Below, in pieces: positions 48,347-55,311 of a stretch of DNA of 64,000 nucleotides. Both the position numbers and the translations under genes were made by a program. Where the stretch lies: assembly GCF_002210425.1 (NCBI RefSeq), contig NZ_MWQK01000003.1:248001-312000 (forward strand), written 5' to 3'. Origin of the DNA: Fibrobacter sp. UWB2 (GTDB taxonomy: Bacteria; Fibrobacterota; Fibrobacteria; Fibrobacterales; Fibrobacteraceae). Below the pieces are notes generated by a model, which searched no databases, was not told where the DNA came from, and was given only the letters and a program-made list of their open reading frames with translations. Each line of letters opens with the position of its first letter. The first letter of the stretch is position 1.

Positions 48347-48375
48347 TTGACCACATTTATGCATATAACTATATT
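48347..48375 (+). promoter_or_regulatory. Promoter of ahcY
   Basis: TTGACC (48347-48352), a 17-nt spacer, then TATATT (48370-48375). The start codon lies ~80 nt downstream. The leader shows no SAH-riboswitch consensus. Confidence 0.6.
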
Positions 48376-48455
48376 TACGCATAAATAAGAAATGCGCGGT
48401 TTGCAGCTATTACGAGATGGTCGCTAAAACCGTGCCGCAAAACAAAGGATTCTTT

Positions 48456-49916
48456 ATGGAATACAAAATTAAGGATATCAACCTTGCGATCGAAGGCCGC
48501 AAGGAACTCGACCTCGCCGAAACTGAAATGCCGGGCCTCATGGCTCTCCGCAAGGAATATGCAGGCAAGAAGCCGCTCGCAGGCGCCCGCATCATGGGTA
48601 GCCTCCACATGACGGTGCAGACCGCCATCCTCATCGAAACGCTCGTGGACCTCGGCGCAGACGTGCGCTGGGTCTCCTGCAACATTTTCAGTACGCAGGA
48701 CAACGCCGCAGCCGCCGTCGTGGTTGGCAAGAACGGCAGCGTGAGCAATCCGCAGGGCGTGCCTGTTTTCGCATGGAAGGGTGAATCCTTGGAAGAATAC
48801 TGGGAAAACACCGCCCGCGCACTCGTATGGCCGGACGGCAAGACCGCAGACCTCATCGTCGATGACGGTGGCGACGCCACCATGCTCGTGACCTGCGGTG
48901 CAGAATTCGAAGACGCCGGCAAGGTGCCCGATTTCAACCCGGAAACCGACAGCGAAGAATGGGGCGTGTTCCTCGCCACCTGCCGCAAGATTTTCGAAAA
49001 GGATCCGAAGCAGTGGACCCGCGCCCGCGAAGCATTGAAGGGCGTTTCCGAAGAAACCACCACCGGCGTGCATCGCTTGTACCAGATGGCTCAGGCCAAG
49101 CGCCTCAAGTTCCCGGCCATCAACGTGAACGATTCCGTGACCAAGTCCAAGTTCGACAACCTCTACGGCTGCCGCCACTCCCTCATCGACGGCATCAACC
49201 GCGCCACCGACGTGATGATGGCAGGCAAGATTGCAGTCGTGTGCGGCTACGGCGACGTGGGTAAGGGCTGTGCACAGTCACTGCGCGGTCAAGGCGCCCG
49301 CGTGATCATCACCGAAATCGACCCGATTTGCGCACTCCAGGCTGTGATGGAAGGCTACGAAGTCAAGACCCTCGACGAAGTCGTTAGCTACGCCGACATC
49401 TTCGTGACCACCACCGGCAACACCGGCATCATCTCTGCCGCCCAGATGGAAAAAATGAAGAACCGCGCTATCGTCGGTAACATCGGTCACTTCGACAACG
49501 AAATTGACATGGCTGGCCTCAAGAAGATTCCGGGCATCAAGAGGAACGAAATCAAGCCGCAGTACGACGAATGGATTTTCGCCGACGGTCACAGCATCCT
49601 CGTGCTTGCCGAAGGCCGCCTCCTCAACCTCGGCTGCGCTACCGGTCACCCGAGCTTCGTGATGAGCGCAAGCTTCACGAACCAGACCATCGCACAGATC
49701 GACCTCTGGCTCAACGCCCAGGGCAAGGACACTGTCGCCGGCATCAAGTACGAAAGCGGCGTCGTCTATACGCTCCCGAAGATCCTCGACGAAAAGGTCG
49801 CACGCCTCCACCTCGAAAAGCTCGGCGTTCACCTCACCCGCCTCACGCAGGCCCAGGCCGACTACATCGGCGTGCCTGTTGAAGGCCCGTACAAGGCTGA
49901 TCACTACCGCTACTAG
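48456..49916 (+). CDS. ahcY: Adenosylhomocysteinase
   Basis: 486 residues from ATG 48456, with AAGGA upstream; the frame opens at 48417. It hydrolyses S-adenosylhomocysteine to adenosine and homocysteine, keeping methyltransferases active. The NAD loop is [20 protein letters not shown] (near residue 265). The substrate-binding segments [11 protein letters not shown] and [13 protein letters not shown] are intact, and the C-terminus KADHYRY supplies the usual Lys-Tyr contact to NAD. Strong C-ending codon bias suggests high expression. Confidence 0.97.
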   Translation: MEYKIKDINLAIEGRKELDLAETEMPGLMALRKEYAGKKPLAGARIMGSLHMTVQTAILIETLVDLGADVRWVSCNIFSTQDNAAAAVVVGKNGSVSNPQGVPVFAWKGESLEEYWENTARALVWPDGKTADLIVDDGGDATMLVTCGAEFEDAGKVPDFNPETDSEEWGVFLATCRKIFEKDPKQWTRAREALKGVSEETTTGVHRLYQMAQAKRLKFPAINVNDSVTKSKFDNLYGCRHSLIDGINRATDVMMAGKIAVVCGYGDVGKGCAQSLRGQGARVIITEIDPICALQAVMEGYEVKTLDEVVSYADIFVTTTGNTGIISAAQMEKMKNRAIVGNIGHFDNEIDMAGLKKIPGIKRNEIKPQYDEWIFADGHSILVLAEGRLLNLGCATGHPSFVMSASFTNQTIAQIDLWLNAQGKDTVAGIKYESGVVYTLPKILDEKVARLHLEKLGVHLTRLTQAQADYIGVPVEGPYKADHYRY

Positions 49917-50036
49917 TCGAGAGGTCGCCAGCTTCGCTGGCTACAGACGAAAGAAGTGTCATGTGAGAATCGCGGCCGGCAAGTGCCGCGAGACGCAAAA
50001 GCGAGAAGCGCCGCGCGTTAACGAGATGCGCGCGGA

Positions 50037-50073
50037 TGTCATCCTGGAGGGTTCGCAGAACCCGATAGGATCC
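50037..50073 (-). repeat. GACA-type hairpin in reverse orientation
   Basis: TGTCATCCT...GGGTT...AACCC...AGGATCC: outer arms ATCCT/AGGAT and inner arms GGGTT/AACCC, the mirror of the copy at 954-985. Two other small hairpins lie upstream (GCCAGC/GCTGGC at 49927-49941 and a GC-rich one near 50009-50033). Confidence 0.55.
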
Positions 50074-50080
50074 AAAAAAT

Positions 50081-50110
50081 ATCCCCCGGTTCAAACCGAG
50101 GGATTTTTTC
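50081..50110. terminator. Bidirectional terminator after ahcY
   Basis: TCCC-CCGGTT pairs with AACCG-AGGGA around a 2-nt loop with one mismatch, followed by six T on the plus strand and by ATTTTTT on the minus strand. It can end ahcY and the small minus-strand ORF. Confidence 0.75.
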
Positions 50111-50119
50111 ATTTATACG

Positions 50120-50347
50120 TTAACGATTCCAGCCGGAATGCCCATCTCCATAGACGACACCACCACCGCCATCATCATAACCGCCCAACGACGAAGTGCT
50201 TTTCACGCCCAACCACCCGCGCATACGCTTGATACGTGCGGAAGAAGGAGTCTGGGACGAAGCGGCAGAGGCTTGCTCCGAGGAAGCAGAGTCTGCGGCA
50301 AGGTTCGTGCCAGTTTCAATGCGCTTTTCGTCAAGTAAATTGGCCAT
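50120..50347 (-). CDS. Small hypothetical protein, Ser/Ala- then Gly-rich
   Basis: 75 residues: a charged start (MANLLDEKRIETG), a Ser/Ala-rich middle, a basic patch (RIKRMRGWLGVKS), and a Gly/Asp-rich tail (GGYDDGGGGVVYGDG). No signal peptide or known domain. It is flanked by a bidirectional terminator and is divergent from the lyase gene, which supports a real gene; no clear ribosome site is seen. Confidence 0.4.
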   Translation of the reverse strand: MANLLDEKRIETGTNLAADSASSEQASAASSQTPSSARIKRMRGWLGVKSTSSLGGYDDGGGGVVYGDGHSGWNR

Positions 50348-50396
50348 ACGTTAAAAAGATAGTTTAATACCAGCCAGAAAAGATTATTTTAAAAGC

Positions 50397-51497
50397 ATGA
50401 GCGCAAAAATTCGTAACACCTTTTCTGTGGCGATGTTCGTCATTGCGGTCGCCTCGATTGCCCCGGCCGCATTTGCACAGACGGCGGCTGACACCGTCTC
50501 GTTCGTAAACTTCGAGAACCGCGAAGTCGGCGTGTACGGCAATGCTGAGGCCAAGGAAGACTTCAAGCGCAACGATTACGACAAAAGCTGGTGGTACGCC
50601 ATGGACAAGAATAATGGCGAAAACTCCAAGATCGTTTACGACGGCGAGGAACACGGCAACGTACTGCAACTCAAGTACCCCAAGGGCTGCGTAGGCCCGA
50701 ACGACAACGACACGCCCGCCTGCGCTGGGCAAATCATCCAGCCCCTCGTGAAAACCGCCGACACCATGTGGAGCGCCTACGACATATTTTTTGAAGACGG
50801 ATTCGAGTTCCAGCTGGGCGGCAAGCTCCCCGGCCTATGCGGCGGCAAGTGCTACACCGGCAACGCCATGCCCGAAACCGGCGACGGCTGGAGTGCGCGC
50901 ATCATGTGGCGCAAAGACGGCAACGCCGTGCAGCTCATCTACTTTATGGGGCAAGAGTCCGTATACGGTGACGACTTCAAGTGGGACCTGAACGGCACCA
51001 TTCCGCAAAAAAAATTCACCACCGGTACCTGGCACCGCATTGTGAACAAGGTAAGCATGAATACCATTGCCTCTCCCGGCAACGGCGACAAGAACGGACG
51101 CATACAGACATGGTTTGATGGAGAACTCGCGCTGGATGTAGATACCCTCAGGCTCCGCGACTACGACACCGTGAAGGTCGACAAGTTCTACCTTTCCACA
51201 TTCCACGGCGGAAGCAGCGCCGAATGGGCCCCCACCCACGACTGCTTTATCCGCTACGACAACTTCACCGTATCGACGGATTCCATCGCCGTGACGGCAA
51301 GCGCGACCACTGCGGACTCAAGCGCCCGCGATACCAGCGGCGTCGAGCGAATTTGGACGCAGGCACAAGACCGCGTCACCATCGCCCCCGTTGAAACCTA
51401 CCGCATCGACGGTACTCTCGTTGGCCGCAAGAACACCCACCCCGACGCCACCACGCACCAGCTCAAGAACGGGAAACGGGTGAAGGTTGTGAGGTAG
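50397..51497 (+). CDS. Secreted polysaccharide-lyase-like protein (PL14/PL20 type)
   Basis: 366 residues. A signal peptide ends at AFAQ (residue ~27). The mature part is a beta-jelly-roll like alginate/glucuronan lyases: QLGGKLPGLCGG, GWSARIMWRKDG, FTTGTWHRIVNKVSMN, IQTWFDGELAL, and FYLSTFHGGS...WAPTHDCFIRYDNF occur in the family's order. Such lyases cleave uronate polymers by beta-elimination. After residue ~300 a linker and a short basic module ending KRVKVVR follow, similar in nature to the tail of the GH26 enzyme. Actual substrate is not predictable. Confidence 0.7.
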   Translation: MSAKIRNTFSVAMFVIAVASIAPAAFAQTAADTVSFVNFENREVGVYGNAEAKEDFKRNDYDKSWWYAMDKNNGENSKIVYDGEEHGNVLQLKYPKGCVGPNDNDTPACAGQIIQPLVKTADTMWSAYDIFFEDGFEFQLGGKLPGLCGGKCYTGNAMPETGDGWSARIMWRKDGNAVQLIYFMGQESVYGDDFKWDLNGTIPQKKFTTGTWHRIVNKVSMNTIASPGNGDKNGRIQTWFDGELALDVDTLRLRDYDTVKVDKFYLSTFHGGSSAEWAPTHDCFIRYDNFTVSTDSIAVTASATTADSSARDTSGVERIWTQAQDRVTIAPVETYRIDGTLVGRKNTHPDATTHQLKNGKRVKVVR

Positions 51498-51587
51498 GGG
51501 TTTTTCAGGGTAGTTTTTGAGGTAGTTTTCCGTGAACCACTGAAGGTATCCAAGATTTGCAAAATCTAAAATTATTTCTAAATTTCT

Positions 51588-51601
51588 ATACATTTTGTAT
51601 C
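51588..51601. promoter_or_regulatory. Candidate operator 1 upstream of the ATPase gene
   Basis: ATACATTTTGTATC, an inverted repeat (ATAC/GTAT), identical over 14 nt to the copy at 51706-51719. Confidence 0.4.
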
Positions 51602-51705
51602 GTTTTTGTAAAATATTTTGCAAATTTACAGCGTCAGATGAATTGCGCTCTCCCCATTTCAACCCCGAATCAGACCGTCAAAAATGAAAATATCATTGAC
51701 TTTCA

Positions 51706-51719
51706 ATACATTTTGTATC
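51706..51719. promoter_or_regulatory. Candidate operator 2 upstream of the ATPase gene
   Basis: A second ATACATTTTGTATC, beginning 4 nt after a TTGACT that could be a -35 box (51696-51701). A half site GATACAATTTG follows at 51758-51768. Confidence 0.4.
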
Positions 51720-51800
51720 ATTTTTCAATAATATTTTCATAAAATTTATCTTTTTTTGATACAATTTGCTATTTTCTGTATAGAAATCGGGAATAACACT

Positions 51801-53147
51801 ATGTCAGTCATACAGATACAGTCCATTACGCTAAACAACTTCAAAAACGTGGTCCATGGTTCCGTTGAATTCAAGAACCACGTTCTGGGCGTTTATGGTC
51901 AAAATGGTTCCGGCAAAACGGCGATTATCAATGCTCTTGAATTTTTGCAATGTCTCGCCAGAGGGGACTCCCTGAACCCGAAAGCAGCTCACTATATCTT
52001 TCGTGGGCAAAAGTCCTCCGAATGCACGTTCCTGTTCAATGTTTTTGAAAATGATGAAATAGTCAAAACACTAAGCTACACCTTTTCTGTAGAATTAAAC
52101 CAAGAGAGTGGCTTGCAGGTTGTAGCAGAACAGCTAGTCGAAAAAGTTCCTGACAAAAAGCAAACGACTCTTATCAAGTATGAAAAGAACAACGAAACGC
52201 AATGGTTGACTCCGGCCGCAGACTGGAAAGCAATTACAACCAATAAAGATTACGCCATCAAGCTCGGCGTTCTTAAAGAACTCGCCGGCAAAGAAAGGCG
52301 GTCGTTTATTTTTTCAAACGACTTTTCCAAAATTGCCAGAGAGTCGCAGCTTGTCGATATTGAACGAATTAACACAATTGAGCTACTGAAACATTTTGCT
52401 AAAGAAAATCTCTTTGTCATCAGGAACAATGGCAACGGTCCTTTCAATCTTGATTTCTCATTTCCGTTCAACTTCAAACATAAGGAAAAAGAAAATCTTT
52501 CGTACGGAACTATCCAGCTGTCTCTAACTAGCCCGACTGTTACCGACAAACCGACATTCAGCATTATCAATAACACCTTCACCGAGTTAAATATCGTTCT
52601 TCAAGAAATTGTTCCCGGATTGAAGGTTGTTGTGCAAAACGAAGGTCCGCAACAGACTCCCGATGGAAAAGAAGGCGTCCGCTTCGAGTTGCTCTCCCAA
52701 AGGGATGACAATCCCGCCATTCCGCTCTTGTTTGAATCCGAGGGCATCAAAAAGATTATCTCTATCCTTAGTCTGCTCATCTCAGTTTATAACAATCCCT
52801 CGACATTCCTAGCCGTTGATGAACTGGATGCGGGTGTTTTCGAATTTCTGTTGGGTGAAATTCTCGAGATTATCGAGGAGAAGGCGAATGGCAAACTGCT
52901 GTTCACCTCACACAACCTGCGCCCCTTGGAAATGATCAAGAAGGAATCCCTAATTTTCACGACGACGAACCCCGAAAATCGTTACACACGACTTTCCGGA
53001 TTACAAACGAACAACAATCCGCGCAGCGTTTATCTGAGAAGCATCAGCCTCGGCGGACAAAAAGACCCCATTTATCAGGAAACTAACCACTTCAAGATTG
53101 CCAGAGCGTTCAGAAAGGCGGGGAAAATCGTCAATGGGAAAAACTAA
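51801..53147 (+). CDS. ABC/SMC-type AAA ATPase of a defence cassette
   Basis: 448 residues from ATG 51801; the frame opens at 51756. It has the AAA_15/AAA_21 plan: N-terminal strand ITLNNFKNV, Walker A GQNGSGKT (33-40), a divergent coiled middle, an SEG signature (LLFESEGIKKIISI), Walker B LAVDELDAG and the switch histidine in LLFTSHNL. Such ATPases pair with nuclease partners in OLD, Gabija, PARIS and Abi-type phage defence. Here the partner is the overlapping TOPRIM gene. AT-rich composition and the defence neighbours suggest transfer. No named system is asserted. Confidence 0.8.
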   Translation: MSVIQIQSITLNNFKNVVHGSVEFKNHVLGVYGQNGSGKTAIINALEFLQCLARGDSLNPKAAHYIFRGQKSSECTFLFNVFENDEIVKTLSYTFSVELNQESGLQVVAEQLVEKVPDKKQTTLIKYEKNNETQWLTPAADWKAITTNKDYAIKLGVLKELAGKERRSFIFSNDFSKIARESQLVDIERINTIELLKHFAKENLFVIRNNGNGPFNLDFSFPFNFKHKEKENLSYGTIQLSLTSPTVTDKPTFSIINNTFTELNIVLQEIVPGLKVVVQNEGPQQTPDGKEGVRFELLSQRDDNPAIPLLFESEGIKKIISILSLLISVYNNPSTFLAVDELDAGVFEFLLGEILEIIEEKANGKLLFTSHNLRPLEMIKKESLIFTTTNPENRYTRLSGLQTNNNPRSVYLRSISLGGQKDPIYQETNHFKIARAFRKAGKIVNGKN

Positions 53148-53817
53148 GAAAGTCATCTTGTTCATTGTCGAGGGGATTACCGACAAGACGGCGTTGGGTA
53201 CAGTCCTTGACACTATTCTCAGCAATGAAAAGATTCACTTCGCCATCACCGAAGGGGACATCACGACGAAAGACGATGTCAACGCATCAAACGTGATTCG
53301 CCGTATCAACGAAATTGTGAAGTCCACGCAAGAAAGATACCATTTCAAGGCTTCCGACTTGTTGGAAGTCGTTCACCTGATTGATACCGATGGCGCATTT
53401 ATTCCCGATGCCGCAGTCATCAATAATCCCGATGCAGCGCACGTCCAATACACGCTACAGAACATTCAAACCAATGATGTTGAAAAAATTGTAGAACGCA
53501 ACCAAAAGAAGCAAAGTCTTGTAAAACTTCTCAGAAGCAAAACGGAAATCAACAAGAAACCGTACAAGATGTTCTATTTCTCGCGAAACCAGGAACACGT
53601 TTTACATAACGAAGCCAAAGAATTAACTACCAGCGAAAAGAACGCATTGGCCGACCAATTCGATGACCTGTATGGCGACGCTCCAGAAGCATTTCTTGAA
53701 TTTATCAAGTCCAAGAATTTCGCAGTTCCTGGAGATTATGCAGAGACTTGGAATTTCATTGAGAATGGGACGCATTCTCTAGAAAGGTGGAGTAATTTCC
53801 ATTTATATTTTGAGTAG
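53134..53817 (+). CDS. TOPRIM-domain protein, partner of the ATPase
   Basis: 227 residues from ATG 53134, overlapping the ATPase gene by 14 nt. A TOPRIM core is visible: KKVILFIVEGITDKTAL with glutamate E13, and VVHLIDTDGAF with D84 and D86. This acid triad binds metal in OLD nucleases, primases and topoisomerases. The C-terminal half has FYFSRNQEHVLHNEAKEL and ends SLERWSNFHLYF. It resembles the effector half of ATPase-TOPRIM defence pairs (AriB of PARIS, RloB/AbiL type). The exact family needs profile search. Confidence 0.7.
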   Translation: MGKTKKVILFIVEGITDKTALGTVLDTILSNEKIHFAITEGDITTKDDVNASNVIRRINEIVKSTQERYHFKASDLLEVVHLIDTDGAFIPDAAVINNPDAAHVQYTLQNIQTNDVEKIVERNQKKQSLVKLLRSKTEINKKPYKMFYFSRNQEHVLHNEAKELTTSEKNALADQFDDLYGDAPEAFLEFIKSKNFAVPGDYAETWNFIENGTHSLERWSNFHLYFE

Positions 53818-53826
53818 GACTATTAC

Positions 53827-54432
53827 ATGATAACGTTTATAGTCATTCTCGGTGCAATCGTCTTTTGCATGTGGTTCTTCCAGAACCAGATTGTCGGGCA
53901 CATCGGCGAGAAACACACGGCAAACAGAATCCGCGCCATCAGCAAGGGCACAGTCTTCAGGGATGTCTATGTGGAAGGGAGCCATGGCGTACAGCAAATC
54001 GACATTATCGCCGTGACCGAGAAAGGCATCCTCGTCGTAGAAAAAAAGACATACATCGGGCTGATTGTCGGCAGCGCCTACGACAAGCAATGGACGGTAA
54101 TCGCGGGCTGGGGCAAAAAGAAGTACTCGATGAAGAATCCGCACCACCAGAATTACGGGCATATCATGGCCTTACGTGAAAAGTTCCCGGCACTCAAGGA
54201 CAAGTTCATCGACCTCGTGATATTCGGGAACAACGCGAAACTCGGCGACAGAATCCCCGAAGGCACCATCTGCGACAGGGATTTCAAGAAGTTCTACAAA
54301 AACCTGTCGACACGAATGAACACCCAGGAAATCGAAAGCGCCGCCCGAAACATTGCCGCCCTTAACAGCGACAGGGCAAGGCTCAAGGCGATGCACAAGC
54401 AGAAAATACGAGGAAAGAGGAAAGGCTTATGA
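53827..54432 (+). CDS. Membrane-anchored NERD nuclease-like protein
   Basis: 201 residues. One N-terminal membrane helix (ITFIVILGAIVFCMWFF), then a nuclease-related domain (NERD): G-E28 in HIGEKHTANRI, D59 in QQIDIIAV, and E72-K-K74 in LVVEKKTY, matching the D...ExK core of PD-(D/E)XK-like nucleases. A basic C-terminus follows. It starts 9 nt after the TOPRIM gene, so it is probably the third gene of the cassette, though its codon use is more host-like. NERD proteins have predicted DNA-processing roles but little experimental data. Confidence 0.75.
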   Translation: MITFIVILGAIVFCMWFFQNQIVGHIGEKHTANRIRAISKGTVFRDVYVEGSHGVQQIDIIAVTEKGILVVEKKTYIGLIVGSAYDKQWTVIAGWGKKKYSMKNPHHQNYGHIMALREKFPALKDKFIDLVIFGNNAKLGDRIPEGTICDRDFKKFYKNLSTRMNTQEIESAARNIAALNSDRARLKAMHKQKIRGKRKGL

Positions 54433-54614
54433 CCCAAAAACTCTGGAACAAATGCAAGAAGTGCGGCTGCGACAAGCCCGAAGACACCGAGAAACTTTGC
54501 GTGCAGTGCAAGGCAAAACGGCGACAATTCTGAAGCGACCTCAAGAAAGTCGGCGGAGTAGCCGCTGGCGCGTTGCTGGTGGTGATTGCTGGCGGGAAGA
54601 TGAGGAAGAGGTAA
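54429..54614 (+). pseudogene. Zinc-ribbon/membrane mini-protein interrupted by in-frame TGA
   Basis: ATG overlaps the stop of the NERD gene (ATGA). The first 34 codons encode a zinc ribbon with CKKCGC and CVQC, ending at TGA 54531-54533. The same frame continues for 26 codons, encoding LKKVGGVAAGALLVVIAGG, a convincing membrane helix, then a basic end and TAA. A TGG-to-TGA change would explain it. The short zinc ribbon alone may also be functional. Confidence 0.5.
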
Positions 54615-54615
54615 T

Positions 54616-55311
54616 CTATTTCATTGGCATGAGCACGAAATCATTGAGTTCCTTGCGGACTTCTTGCCAGAAGGGCATGTACTTGTCGAGCAGCGCGATG
54701 TAGTCTTTGTTGTGGTGGCGAACTTTCAGGTGCAGGAGTTCGTGCAGTATCACGTAATCCAGACAGCGGATGGGCGTATGCGCCAAATGCAAATTAAACC
54801 AGAGTTTCCCTACAGGGTTGCAACTGCCCCATTTGTTTTGCATAATTTTTGTCTGCCAGCCGTTGCACTTTAGGTGCGTTTTCTTTTCCCATGCGGGCAA
54901 GCGTTTTTCAATTTCGGCGACAAGCATTTCACGGAGTTTTTCGTTCACGTAGTTTTCGCGCTGTTGTGCGGTACTTGCTTCGCGAACAGTCAGAACCACA
55001 TTTTGCCCGTCTATTACAAATCCATTTATGCGGTCATGTTCTACACGCAAATAATACTGGCGTCCAAAAATAAATATGGATTCACCGGAAACATATTCAC
55101 GTTCGCTCAAGCGCGCCTGATTTGCAAATTTTTCTTGTTGGCGCTTAATCCAGGCAACCTTGGTGCGCACAAAAATCTTGATGGATTCGTCAGAAAGGTT
55201 CAGCGGTGCAGAAATTCGCACAGCGCCATCGGGCGGCATCACCGAGAGGTGAATGTTCTTGATATCTTTTTTTGTAACGGCAACTGTAATGCCCGACACT
55301 TGCATCCGCAT
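54616..55311 (-). CDS. YgjP/DUF45 (SprT-like) metallopeptidase
   Basis: 231 residues. The zinc site HELLHLKVRHHNKDY is complete (H190, E191, H194, third ligand about H200), and the family segment KWGSCNPVGKLWFNLHL precedes it. The ATG overlaps the hsdR stop codon by one base (TAATG), so translation is coupled. DUF45 genes often accompany type I restriction genes; a role in turnover of restriction complexes or of proteins bound to DNA is only a guess. Confidence 0.88.
   Translation of the reverse strand: MRMQVSGITVAVTKKDIKNIHLSVMPPDGAVRISAPLNLSDESIKIFVRTKVAWIKRQQEKFANQARLSEREYVSGESIFIFGRQYYLRVEHDRINGFVIDGQNVVLTVREASTAQQRENYVNEKLREMLVAEIEKRLPAWEKKTHLKCNGWQTKIMQNKWGSCNPVGKLWFNLHLAHTPIRCLDYVILHELLHLKVRHHNKDYIALLDKYMPFWQEVRKELNDFVLMPMK

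Larger units (their letters stand above)
51498..51800. other. AT-rich gene-free spacer at the border of the defence island
   Basis: About 300 nt without a gene. Base composition falls sharply from the GC-rich lyase gene to AT-rich DNA. It contains two copies of a 14-nt palindrome-like element and a third half site. Confidence 0.55.

Noticed and set aside
48326-48455. SAH riboswitch upstream of ahcY
   Set aside because: The leader lacks the conserved SAH-aptamer core and has a simple promoter followed by AT-rich sequence.
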